Shown here in pieces: positions 8,778 to 17,032 of a DNA stretch of 64,000 bases. This stretch comes from Actinomycetota bacterium. GTDB lineage: Bacteria > Actinomycetota > Actinomycetes > Propionibacteriales > Nocardioidaceae. Location of the stretch: the NCBI GenBank assembly GCA_009701885.1, contig WLJH01000020.1:1-64000 (forward strand), written 5' to 3'. Both the position numbers and the translations under genes were made by a program. Every line of letters begins with the position of its first letter. Positions within the stretch are counted from its first letter, which is position 1. The notes below the pieces were generated by a model. The model did not search any database and was not told the DNA's origin. It worked only from the letters and a program-made list of their open reading frames with translations.

Positions 8778-9215
8778 TCAGCCCCGCTCGCCCAGGATCC
8801 GGGCGGCGGTGCGCAGGTCGGCGCGCACCGGCAGCACCGACGCCGCGGAGGCGAGCAGCCCGAGCGCGCGCACCGGCCCCGGGCCGGTGATCCGGAAGCG
8901 GAACCCGACGTCGCAGCCGGTCGCCGTCGGGGTGAAGGTGAGGTCGAGGATCGCGGTGACGAAATTCCACGTGCCGTCCTCGGACCACGCGCGCGGCCGG
9001 TCGTACGCCGTGGTCCGCATCGCCGGGCGCAGGCCCGGCTTCGTGACGTCGGTCCAGGTCTGGCCCGGGCCGACCTCGCCGCGGACGTCGGTGACCGACG
9101 CCAGGCTGGACTGCCACTCGGGCCGGTTGACCGGGTCGACGAGGTAGTCGAAGGCGACCTCGGCCGGGACCGGGAACGCGACCGTCCCGCCGACCGTGCG
9201 CAGGCTCGTCCCCAT
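8778..9215 (-). CDS. SRPBCC (START/Bet v1-like) family protein
   Basis: 145-aa protein with the usual SRPBCC outline: a first strand TVAFPVPAEVAFDYLVDPVNRPEW, a central beta-sheet region (GPGQTWTDVTK, YDRPRAWSEDGTW) and a long C-terminal helix. The family binds hydrophobic ligands; the ligand here is unknown. The ATG at 9215 overlaps the purC stop by one base (TGATG), so translation is probably coupled. A longer frame to 9326 runs inside purC and is unlikely. Confidence 0.8.
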   Translation of the reverse strand: MGTSLRTVGGTVAFPVPAEVAFDYLVDPVNRPEWQSSLASVTDVRGEVGPGQTWTDVTKPGLRPAMRTTAYDRPRAWSEDGTWNFVTAILDLTFTPTATGCDVGFRFRITGPGPVRALGLLASAASVLPVRADLRTAARILGERG

Positions 9216-10111
9216 CAGAACCGCTCCCCCGTCAGCCGCTCGTAGGCCTCGACGTACCTGCTGCGCGTGCGCTCGACGACCTCCGGCGGCAGCGGCGGCG
9301 GCGCCTCGCCCGAGGCCTTGTCCCAACCGGACTCCGGCGAGAGCGCCCAGTTGCGCACGATCTGCTTGTCGTAGGACGGCTGCGTGCGCCCTGGGGCGTA
9401 GTCGTCGGCCGGCCAGAAGCGGCTCGAGTCGGGGGTGAGCACCTCGTCGCCGAGCACGGTCGCCCCGTCCGCCCGCCGGCCGAACTCCAGCTTGGTGTCG
9501 GCGAGGAGGATGCCGCGCTCGCGGGCCAGCTCCTCGGCGCGGGAGTAGACCTGCAGCGTCAGGTCGCGCAGCCGGGCCGCGTCGGCCTCGCCGATCGTGG
9601 TCACGACGGCGTCGTAGGAGACGTTCTCGTCGTGGTCACCGAGCTCGGCCTTGGTGGCGGGGGTGAAGATCGGCGCCTCGAGCCGGCTGCCGTCCACGAG
9701 CCCGGCCGGCAGCGCGACGCCGCAGACCTCGCCCGTGGCCTGGTAGTCGAGCAGCCCCGACCCGGTGAGGTAGCCGCGGGCGACGCACTCGACGGGGAAC
9801 ATGTCCAGCCGCTCGCAGACCACCGCGCGGCCGCGGACCGCGTCGGGGACGTCGGTGGAGACGACGTGGTGCGGCACCAGGTCGGCCAGCTGGTCGAACC
9901 ACCACAGCGACATCCGGGTCAGGATCTCGCCCTTGTCGGGGATGGTCGTGTCGAGCACGAAGTCGAAGATCGAGAGCCGGTCGCTGGCCACCATGAGCAG
10001 CCGGCCGGCGTGCTCGCCTGCCTCGACCTCGTAGAGGTCGCGGACCTTGCCGGAGTGGAGGTGCCGCATGCCGGGCAGGCTCGGAGCGGTCGGGATGTTC
10101 AGGTCGGCCAC
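9215..10111 (-). CDS. purC: phosphoribosylaminoimidazole-succinocarboxamide synthase (SAICAR synthetase)
   Basis: 298-aa PurC, which joins aspartate to CAIR in purine synthesis step 8. The N-terminal LHSGKVRDLYEV signature is at residues 17-28, SDRLSIFDFVLDTTIPDKG near 50, and the SAICAR signature region VARGYLTGSG and DTKLEFG near 120 and 205. Length is normal for actinobacterial PurC. Unlike purS-Q it is not next to other pur genes; it sits between an ABM-domain gene and the SRPBCC gene on the same strand. Confidence 0.97.
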   Translation of the reverse strand: MADLNIPTAPSLPGMRHLHSGKVRDLYEVEAGEHAGRLLMVASDRLSIFDFVLDTTIPDKGEILTRMSLWWFDQLADLVPHHVVSTDVPDAVRGRAVVCERLDMFPVECVARGYLTGSGLLDYQATGEVCGVALPAGLVDGSRLEAPIFTPATKAELGDHDENVSYDAVVTTIGEADAARLRDLTLQVYSRAEELARERGILLADTKLEFGRRADGATVLGDEVLTPDSSRFWPADDYAPGRTQPSYDKQIVRNWALSPESGWDKASGEAPPPLPPEVVERTRSRYVEAYERLTGERF

Positions 10112-10132
10112 GCCGCCAGCCTAGTGAGGGGC

Positions 10133-10714
10133 TCAGCGCCGCCAGGGCGGCGGCTGCCCCTGCAGGAACCACTCCATCCGGCGCGTCACCCACGGCAGCG
10201 CCAGGTAGGTCATCGTCGGGGTCATGACGGCGATGACGAGCAGCACCCGCAGCAGCAGCGGCAGGCCGTCCGCGCCCACCTCGGCGCTGAGCCAGTTGAC
10301 CACCACCGAGAGCGGGTAGAAGACCAGGAAGATCACCAGCGCCTGCTTCCACCGCGGCGGCGGGGGCGGCTGCACGCGCAGGTCGCGGATGTCGCGGTGC
10401 TGCGGCTCGTCGAACCACCCCTCGATGCCGGTACGCCGTTCGACACGGCTCTCCACGACGCCCAGGCCGGCCGCGGAGTCGCGCCACCACTGCCGCTGGG
10501 GCGACTCCTCCCAGGCGCGCAGGGAGTCCGCGTCGGCGAACCGGTAGAGCATGTGCCAGGTCTCCGAGTCCGCCTCCGGCCGCACCCACCCTGCCCCGAG
10601 GAACCCCGGGAAGCGCTGGGCCAGCGCCGTACCGGCCTGCAGCCACGACGCCATCTCCGCCTCCCGGCCGGGGTCGAGGTGCCGGGTGATGCTCACGGTC
10701 ACGGGCGCGCTCAT
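10133..10714 (-). CDS. ABM-domain (antibiotic biosynthesis monooxygenase-like) protein with two C-terminal membrane helices
   Basis: 193 aa. Residues 1-100 resemble the ABM ferredoxin-like fold (VTVSITRHLDPGREAEMASWL, FPGFLGAGWV, WHMLYRFADADSLRAWEES). After a Pro-rich linker there are two strong membrane segments, ALVIFLVFYPLSVVVNWL and RVLLVIAVMTPTMTYLALPW. This ABM-plus-two-helix layout recurs in bacteria without a proven reaction. It lies 21 bp upstream of purC on the same strand. Confidence 0.75.
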   Translation of the reverse strand: MSAPVTVSITRHLDPGREAEMASWLQAGTALAQRFPGFLGAGWVRPEADSETWHMLYRFADADSLRAWEESPQRQWWRDSAAGLGVVESRVERRTGIEGWFDEPQHRDIRDLRVQPPPPPRWKQALVIFLVFYPLSVVVNWLSAEVGADGLPLLLRVLLVIAVMTPTMTYLALPWVTRRMEWFLQGQPPPWRR

Positions 10715-10747
10715 GCCCCCATCGTCCCGCCCCGCGCCCTCCCCGCC

Positions 10748-10818
10748 GACTCGGCACGGATTCGAGCGTGACTCGGCGCCGAGTCAGGCTTGAACCGGTG
10801 CCGACTCGGCGCGGGCGG
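10748..10818. repeat. palindromic repeat, family B copy 1 (ACTCGGCGC...)
   Basis: Two back-to-back units form a near-perfect palindrome centred on TGACTCGGCGCCGAGTCA (10769-10786). Each side continues with a TTCGAGC/GCTTGAA segment and ends in a GACTCGGC-type tip; outside, CCCCGCC (10741-10747) faces GGGCGGGG. Related copies are at 12332-12359 and 61100-61188. It lies between the divergent ABM gene (-) and the MFS gene (+). Confidence 0.85.
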
Positions 10819-10867
10819 GGTCGGTGAGGACCCGGGTGGGTGTGGGGCGCGGGGGGAGGCTGGGGCG

Positions 10868-12322
10868 GTGGCGAGGCGACAGGAGGCGGCGGACCCGGCT
10901 CGTCCGGGCGCAGGGCGCGTGCCGGCGTACGAGCCCGACCCCCGACGCTGGCGGATCCTGGCGGTCACGCTGGTCGTCGGGTTCATGTCGCTGCTCGACG
11001 TCACGATCGTCAACGTCGCGATCCCCTCGATGCAGGAGGGGCTCGGGACCTCGGCGAGCACGGTGCAGTGGGTGGTGTCGGGGTACGCCCTGGCCTTCGG
11101 GCTGGTGCTCGTCACAGGTGGGCGGCTGGGGGACGCGTTCGGGCGACGCCGGCTGATGCTCGTCGGGCTGGTCGGGTTCGTGACCGCGAGCGCGCTGGTC
11201 GGCCTGGCGCCGAGCGTCGAGCTGGTCATCGCCGCCCGTCTGCTGCAGGGCATGAGCGCCGGGCTGCTGACCCCGCAGAACTCCGGCATCATCCAGACCC
11301 TCTTCCGCGGCGCCGAGCGGGGACGGGCCTTCGGCCTCTTCGGGTTCGTGGTCTCGGTGTCCTCGGCGTTGGGGCCGGTCCTCGGCGGCCTGATCATCAC
11401 GCTCGCCGGCGGGGACGACGGCTGGCGCTGGATCTTCTGGGTCAACCTGCCGGTCGGGATCCTCGCCTTCGCCCTGGTGCTCCTCATCGTCCCGCGCGAC
11501 CTGTCCTCGGAGGACTCCGACAGCAGCCGCCCACGGCTGGACCTCGTCGGCGCTGCCCTGCTCGGGCTGCTGGTCCTGTGCGTGATCTACCCGCTGGTCA
11601 GCATCGAGGGCGGCGGCTACCGCTGGCTGGTGCTGCTCGCGGCGGTCCCGCCGCTGGCATGGGGCTTCACGCGCTGGGAGCACCGGGTCGTCGCGCGCGG
11701 CGGCGAGCCGCTGCTGGACGTAGCGCTGCTCGGGCGTACGCCGGGGTTCGCCAGCGGCATCGCCGTCGGCAGCCTCTACTTCACCGGGTTCACCGGCATG
11801 GTGCTCGTGCTGGCGGTGCACCTGCAGACCGAGCTGGGGCTGGGGCCGCTGGCGGCCGGCGCAGCGCTGACCGGGTTCGCCGCCGGCTCGGCGATCTCCT
11901 CCCCGGTGGCGGGCCGGTTCGTGACCCGCATCGGCCGGCCGCTCACCGTCGGCGCCCTCGTCGTCACGCTCGTCGCGGTGCTGGCGCTCGCGGTCGTGCT
12001 GCCGGGCCGGGACGGCGACGGGATCGCCTGGGTCCTGGTGCCGCTGCTGCTCGTCGCCGGTCTCGGCGGCGGCGCGGTCATCTCCCCCAACATCACCCTC
12101 ACCCTCGACGAGGTGCCCCCGCGGATGGGCGGGGCGGCCGGCGGGGCGCTGCAGACCGGCCAGCGCATCGGCTCCGCGCTCGGCACCGCGCTGGGCATCA
12201 CCGCCTACACCGTCGGCTCGGCGACGTACGACGCCGCGACGGGCCTCCGCGCGGCGCTGCTCGTCGCGGCACTCATGGTCGCCGCGTCGCTCGTCGTGGC
12301 GGTCAAGGCGCTGCGGGACTGA
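10868..12322 (+). CDS. MFS drug exporter, 14-TM DHA2 type
   Basis: 484 aa from the GTG at 10868, chosen because GGGGGAGG lies 8 bp upstream. DHA2-type features: motif C-like SGYALAFGLVLVTGGRLGDAFGRRR after the first helices, LDVTIVNVAIPSMQ in TM1 (motif D1 of 14-TM exporters), and many further hydrophobic helices. Proton-driven export of toxic compounds is the family role; substrate unknown. It stands alone, flanked on both sides by family B palindromes (10748-10818 and 12332-12359), a cassette-like layout. Confidence 0.88.
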   Translation: MARRQEAADPARPGAGRVPAYEPDPRRWRILAVTLVVGFMSLLDVTIVNVAIPSMQEGLGTSASTVQWVVSGYALAFGLVLVTGGRLGDAFGRRRLMLVGLVGFVTASALVGLAPSVELVIAARLLQGMSAGLLTPQNSGIIQTLFRGAERGRAFGLFGFVVSVSSALGPVLGGLIITLAGGDDGWRWIFWVNLPVGILAFALVLLIVPRDLSSEDSDSSRPRLDLVGAALLGLLVLCVIYPLVSIEGGGYRWLVLLAAVPPLAWGFTRWEHRVVARGGEPLLDVALLGRTPGFASGIAVGSLYFTGFTGMVLVLAVHLQTELGLGPLAAGAALTGFAAGSAISSPVAGRFVTRIGRPLTVGALVVTLVAVLALAVVLPGRDGDGIAWVLVPLLLVAGLGGGAVISPNITLTLDEVPPRMGGAAGGALQTGQRIGSALGTALGITAYTVGSATYDAATGLRAALLVAALMVAASLVVAVKALRD

Positions 12323-12331
12323 CGAGGACGC

Positions 12332-12359
12332 CGACTCACGCTCGAACCAGCGCCGAGTC
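12332..12359. repeat. palindromic repeat, family B copy 2 (single unit)
   Basis: One GACTC...GAGTC unit, with GCTCGAACCAGCGCC inside, between the end of the MFS gene and the end of ppc. Nearly identical to parts of the copies at 10748-10818 and 61100-61188. Confidence 0.75.
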
Positions 12360-12375
12360 GCAGGGAGCAGCGGCC

Positions 12376-15246
12376 TCAGCCGGTGTTGCGCAGCCCGGCA
12401 GCGATGCCGTTGATGGTGAGCAGCAGCGCGCGCTGCACGTCCTCGGGGGCCTCGGCGTCGTCCGCGCCGGCGGTGGCCTCGCGGGAGCGGGCGAGCATCG
12501 AGACCTGCAGCGCGTGGAGCGGCGCGAGGTACTGGTCGCGCAGCTCGAGCGTGCGGCGCAGCACCGGCGCCTGCTCGAGCAGCGCACCCTGGCCGGTCAC
12601 GCGCAGCACCTCCTCGACCGTGCGCTCGTGCTCGGCGCGGATGGTGTCGAAGACACCGGAGGCGTCGGAAGGCACGAGGGTCCGCACGTAGCGCGCGGCG
12701 ATGTCGAGGTCGGTCTTGGTCAGCGTCATCTGCACGTTGGAGAGGAAGGTGCGGAAGAACGCCCAGGATCCGTACATCTCCTGCAGCGTCTCCAGCCGCC
12801 CGTCCTCGCGGGCGGCCGCGAGGCCGGAGCCGACGCCGAACCACCCGGGCAGGATGATCCGCGACTGGGTCCAGCCGAAGACCCACGGGATCGCCCGCAG
12901 GTCGTCGAGACCACCAGCGCCGCCAGGACGCTTGGAGGGCCGGGAGCCGATGTTCATCTTCCCGAGCTCGTCGACGGGGGTGGCGGCGACGAAGAAGGGG
13001 ACGAGGGCGTCGTCGCGCACGAGGCCGCGGTACGCCGTCTGGCCGCTGCCCGCGACCAGGTCCATGGTCTTGTCCCAGTCGTCCAGCACGTCGCGCGGCA
13101 GCTGCGGCCCGCGGCGCAGCACCGAGGCCTCGACGACAGCGGCGAGCGCGGCCTCGAGGTTGAAGCGGCCGAGCTCCGGCAGGAGGTACTTGTCGGAGAT
13201 GACCTCGCCCTGCTCGGTGATCTTGATCGGGCCGTCGAGGGTGCCGGAGGGCTGGGACAGGATCGCCTCGGCGGTCGGGCCGCCGCCGCGGCCGACGGAG
13301 CCGCCGCGACCGTGGAAGAGCCGCAGCCGCACCCCGTGCCGGCGGGCGACGTCGCGCAGCGAGCGCTGGGCGCGGTGGATCTGCCACTGCGAGGCCGCGA
13401 TGCCGGCGTCCTTGGAGGAGTCGGAGTAGCCGAGCATGATCTCCTGCACGTCGCCGCGGGCAGCGACGACGCGGCGGTACGCCGGGTCCGAGAGCAGCCG
13501 GTCGAGCAGCGGCCCGGCGACCTCGAGCTCGGCGACGGTCTCGAAGAGGGGTGCGAAGCCGATCCGCGCCACGGCCTCCTCGTCGGGGGAACCGGTGTCG
13601 ACGAGGCCCGCCTCCCGGGCGAGCACGACGACGGCGAAGAGGTCGTCGACGTTGTGGGCCATCGAGACGATGTAGGTCTCCACGACGTCGGGGCCGTAGG
13701 TGTCCAGCGCCGTGCGCAGGGTGTGCATCAGGCCCAGGCTCGCGGCCGCGGCGCCGTCGCCCAGCGGGTGCCCGGCACCGACCAGCGGCCGACGCCCCGC
13801 GAGCTCCGCGGAGAGCAGCTCGATCCGCTGCTCGCGGTCGAGGTCGGCGTACGGCGTCGGGAGCTCGCCGGTGCGGTCGAAGAGCTCGGCGAGGGCCTCG
13901 TGGTGCTTGCCGCTGTGCTCGCGGACGTCGAGGGTCGCCATGCCGAGGCCGGTGGCCGTGGCGGTGCGGATCATCCGCAGGATCGCGCCGTTGCCGGTGA
14001 GGTCGTCACCGTCGGCGAGCATCGAGTCGCGCACCAGGGTGAGGTCGTGCAGCAGCTCGGAGAAGCCGAGGTAGTCGCGGCCCGGCTCGTGGGCGCTGCC
14101 GCGGGCCAGCCGGTCCCGGGTGCGCTGCAGCCGCACGCGGACGAAGCTGAGCTTGAGGCGGTAGGGCTCCTCGGCGTTGAGCCGCTCGATGGTCGACCAG
14201 GTGATCGGCAGAGCCTCCGCGTCCGCGGCCAGCGACTCCTCGAGCTCGGGGGTGATGCTGACGACCCGGGTCGTCGCGGTCATCTCGGTCAGCAGCTCCT
14301 CGACCTGGCGCACCAGCTCGCGCAGGCCCAGGTCGTGCTGCAGCCCGAGCACCTCGAGGGTCACCTCGGGCGTCACGAACGGGTTGCCGTCGCGGTCGCC
14401 GCCGGCCCACGTGCCGAACCGCACCGGCCGTGCGTCGGCGGGCAGCTCGACCCCGAGCGCGGACAGCCGCTGCTGGAGCTCCTCGACCAGCCCGGGCAGC
14501 ACGTGCTGGGCGATCTGGGAGAGGTAGTAGAGCGCCGTGCGCGCCTCGTCGGTGGGCTGCGGCTTGGCGATCCGCAGCTCGTCGGTCTGCCAGATCAGGT
14601 CGACCAGCTCGGCCAGCCGGCGCGCGGTGCGGGCGTCGTCACCGGGGCGGCGGCGGGGGTCCTCGGCGTCGGCGACGGTCGCGGCGACCTTGCGCAGCAG
14701 CCGCAGCACGGTGCGGCGGGTGGACTCGGTGGGGTGGGCGGTGAAGACCGGGCGGTACTCCACCCGGCCCAGCACCTCCGCCAGCAGCTCGCGGTCGAGG
14801 TCGCCCCGCTCGAGCGCCTCCTGGATCCGGGCGGCGGTCACGGCCAGCGGGCCCTCGCTCTCCTCGGTCACCTCCTGCCAGCGGTGCAGCTGCTCGGTGA
14901 CGTTGACCAGCTGGAAGTACGCCGTGAACGCGCGCGCCAGCAGCACCGCCGTCGCGTCGTCCTGCTCGTCGAGCAGCGCGCGCAGGGCACCGTCGTCGGG
15001 CTCGCGCGACAGCTCGCGGACCCGCTCGACCAGCGCCAGCGTCTCCGCACCCTCGTGCCGCGTGATGGCCTCGCCGAGCAGGGTGCTGAGCTGGCGCACC
15101 GAGGCCCGCAGGGCCGAGTGCTGCTCGTCGGAGGAGACGCCGCCGGCGAAGGCCGCCACCTGCGGCTCGCGCCGGTCGGCCTCGATCAGCTGCTCGGTCG
15201 TGGCGGTGCGTCCCCTTGCCCCGCGATCAGCACTGTGCTCGGCCAT
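12376..15246 (-). CDS. ppc: phosphoenolpyruvate carboxylase
   Basis: 956-aa anaplerotic enzyme making oxaloacetate from PEP and bicarbonate. The essential His is in VFTAHPTESTRRTVL (about residue 165) and the active-site loops GYSDSSKDAGI (about 605) and FHGRGGSVGRGGGP (about 640) are intact. The C-terminus ends RNTG, as is usual for the family. ATG start at 15246. Single-gene unit converging with the MFS exporter. Confidence 0.97.
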   Translation of the reverse strand: MAEHSADRGARGRTATTEQLIEADRREPQVAAFAGGVSSDEQHSALRASVRQLSTLLGEAITRHEGAETLALVERVRELSREPDDGALRALLDEQDDATAVLLARAFTAYFQLVNVTEQLHRWQEVTEESEGPLAVTAARIQEALERGDLDRELLAEVLGRVEYRPVFTAHPTESTRRTVLRLLRKVAATVADAEDPRRRPGDDARTARRLAELVDLIWQTDELRIAKPQPTDEARTALYYLSQIAQHVLPGLVEELQQRLSALGVELPADARPVRFGTWAGGDRDGNPFVTPEVTLEVLGLQHDLGLRELVRQVEELLTEMTATTRVVSITPELEESLAADAEALPITWSTIERLNAEEPYRLKLSFVRVRLQRTRDRLARGSAHEPGRDYLGFSELLHDLTLVRDSMLADGDDLTGNGAILRMIRTATATGLGMATLDVREHSGKHHEALAELFDRTGELPTPYADLDREQRIELLSAELAGRRPLVGAGHPLGDGAAAASLGLMHTLRTALDTYGPDVVETYIVSMAHNVDDLFAVVVLAREAGLVDTGSPDEEAVARIGFAPLFETVAELEVAGPLLDRLLSDPAYRRVVAARGDVQEIMLGYSDSSKDAGIAASQWQIHRAQRSLRDVARRHGVRLRLFHGRGGSVGRGGGPTAEAILSQPSGTLDGPIKITEQGEVISDKYLLPELGRFNLEAALAAVVEASVLRRGPQLPRDVLDDWDKTMDLVAGSGQTAYRGLVRDDALVPFFVAATPVDELGKMNIGSRPSKRPGGAGGLDDLRAIPWVFGWTQSRIILPGWFGVGSGLAAAREDGRLETLQEMYGSWAFFRTFLSNVQMTLTKTDLDIAARYVRTLVPSDASGVFDTIRAEHERTVEEVLRVTGQGALLEQAPVLRRTLELRDQYLAPLHALQVSMLARSREATAGADDAEAPEDVQRALLLTINGIAAGLRNTG

Positions 15247-15350
15247 GCCTCCCAGTCAACCGCGCCCCGCCACCCCCGGCCGAGCAGGCGTCCCACCAGG
15301 TGTCGGACGCGGACGTGACCGTCCGGTCTTCGGCCGGGCCGGGCATCGCC

Positions 15351-15446
15351 GGGAAGTTTCATCGGCCGGCCGACAGACCTTCCGGTGGGCCGATGACGTT
15401 CCATCGTCCCGCCGTGAGGTTCATCGGCCGGCCGATGAAGCTTCCC
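15351..15446. repeat. palindromic repeat, family C copy 1 (GTTCATCGGCCGG...)
   Basis: A 23-bp inverted pair with one mismatch: GGGAAGTTTCATCGGCCGG... at 15351 and its complement ending CTTCCC at 15446. The right arm itself contains a perfect 20-bp palindrome at 15420-15439, and a third half-site (GGGCCGATGACG) lies between. It occupies the centre of the gap between ppc and purB. Related units occur at 16939-17032. Confidence 0.85.
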
Positions 15447-15455
15447 GGCTGCGGC

Positions 15456-16895
15456 TCAGAGAATCGCCCCCGGCGCGTACACCGCCGCCGCGGGGTGCTG
15501 CGCGCAGACGGCCTCGACCGCCCGGACGACCGCCTGCGTCTGGGCGACGGCCGCGCCGGTGAAGCTGATCGGCTCGGCCACCAGCGCCTCGAGCTGCGCC
15601 TGGGTCAGCCCCAGCCGCTCATCGGCGGCGAGCTTGGCGAACACGTCGTTCTCGGCCTGGCCCTGGCGCATCGCCAGGGCGGTGCCCACGGCGGCCTCCT
15701 TGATCGCCTCGTGGGCGGTCTCGCGGCCCACGCCGTTGCGCACGGCGGACATCAGGACCTTGGTGGTGGCGAGGAACGGCAGGTAGCGGTCGAGCTCGCG
15801 CTGGATGACGGCCGGGAACGCGCCGAACTCGTCGAGCACGGTGAGGAAGGTCTGGAAGAGGCCGTCGACGGCGAAGAACGCGTCCGGCAGCGCGACCCGG
15901 CGTACGACGGAGCAGGAGACGTCGCCCTCGTTCCACTGGTCGCCGGCGAGCTCGCCGACCATCGACAGGTAGCCGCGGGTGACGACCGCGAGCCCGTTGA
16001 CCCGCTCGCAGGAGCGCGTGTTCATCTTGTGCGGCATCGCCGAGGAGCCGACCTGACCCTCCTTGAAGCCCTCGGTGACGATCTCGTTGCCGGCCATCAG
16101 CCGGATCGTGGTCGCGAGGTTGGACGGGCCGGCGGTCAGCTGCACGAGCGCGGAGAGCACGTCGAAGTCGAGCGAGCGCGGGTAGACCTGGCCGACGCTC
16201 GTCAGCACCCGCTCGAACCCGAGGTGCGCGGCGACCCGCTGCTCGAGGTCGGCCAGCTTGGCCTCGTCACCGTCGAGCAGGTCGAGCATGTCCTGGGCGG
16301 TGCCCATCGGGCCCTTGATGCCGCGCAGCGGGTAGCGCGCGAGCAGGTCCTCGACCCGCTCGAGGCTGACGAGCATCTCGTCGGCGACGGTGGCGAACCG
16401 CTTGCCCAGCGTGGTGGCCTGGGCCGCGACGTTGTGGCTGCGTCCGGCCATGACGGTGGTCTCGTGCTCGGCGGCGAGCCGGCCGAGGCGGGCCAGGGTG
16501 GCCACCGCGCGGTCGCGGAGCAGGGCGAGGGACTGCTTGACCTGCAGCTGCTCGACGTTCTCGGTGAGGTCGCGGCTGGTCATGCCCTTGTGGATGTGCT
16601 CGTGACCGGCCAGCGCGCAGAACTCCTCGATGCGCGCCTTCACGTCGTGGCGGGTGACCCGCTCGCGGGCGGCGATCGAGCCGAGGTCCACGGCCTCGGC
16701 GCCGCGGGCGGCGACCGCTTCGTAGGCCTCGACGACCCCGTCGGGCACGTCGATGCCCAGGTCGCGCTGGGCCCTCAGCACCGCGATCCACAGCTGGCGC
16801 TCCAGCACGATCTTGTGCTCGGGCGACCAGATCTGCGCGAGGTCGGCTGCGGCGTACCGGGTGGCGAGGACGTTGGGGACGGTCACGGCCGCCAT
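15456..16895 (-). CDS. purB: adenylosuccinate lyase
   Basis: 479-aa fumarase/aspartase-superfamily enzyme that cleaves SAICAR and adenylosuccinate (purine steps 9 and 12). The signature loop with the catalytic Ser is GSSAMPHKMN (about residue 290), the preceding conserved blocks GMTSRDLTEN and MAGRSHNVAAQ are present, and the length matches the long actinobacterial type. ATG at 16895. Next to purD-purA on the same strand, separated by the family C repeats. Confidence 0.96.
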   Translation of the reverse strand: MAAVTVPNVLATRYAAADLAQIWSPEHKIVLERQLWIAVLRAQRDLGIDVPDGVVEAYEAVAARGAEAVDLGSIAARERVTRHDVKARIEEFCALAGHEHIHKGMTSRDLTENVEQLQVKQSLALLRDRAVATLARLGRLAAEHETTVMAGRSHNVAAQATTLGKRFATVADEMLVSLERVEDLLARYPLRGIKGPMGTAQDMLDLLDGDEAKLADLEQRVAAHLGFERVLTSVGQVYPRSLDFDVLSALVQLTAGPSNLATTIRLMAGNEIVTEGFKEGQVGSSAMPHKMNTRSCERVNGLAVVTRGYLSMVGELAGDQWNEGDVSCSVVRRVALPDAFFAVDGLFQTFLTVLDEFGAFPAVIQRELDRYLPFLATTKVLMSAVRNGVGRETAHEAIKEAAVGTALAMRQGQAENDVFAKLAADERLGLTQAQLEALVAEPISFTGAAVAQTQAVVRAVEAVCAQHPAAAVYAPGAIL

Positions 16896-16938
16896 TCTCG
16901 CGGGTCACGGGCGCGGGGGCACATCGCGTCCGCACCAT

Positions 16939-17032
16939 GTGAGGTTCAGCGGCGCCCCGACGAACCTCACGGCCCACCGCTGCACCTGCCGCGGGGCACC
17001 GCAAGGTCCAGCGGCGCCCCGATGAACCTCAC
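16939..17032. repeat. palindromic repeat, family C copies 2 and 3, abutting the purD stop
   Basis: Two direct copies of a roughly 30-bp palindromic unit: 16939-16970 begins GTGAGGTTC and ends GAACCTCAC with GGCGCCCC in the middle, and 17001-17032 is the same unit with three or four changes. Bases 17029-17031 of the second unit are the purD stop codon, so the repeat has reached exactly to the end of the gene. Confidence 0.85.

Noticed and set aside
10739..10822. Family B repeat as a regulator operator for the MFS gene
   Set aside because: The same repeat occurs after the gene and at an unrelated locus, so a specific operator is unlikely.
10840..15318. 1492-aa open frame on the plus strand over MFS and ppc
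   Set aside because: Passes through the MFS gene out of frame and is antisense to ppc; no domain.
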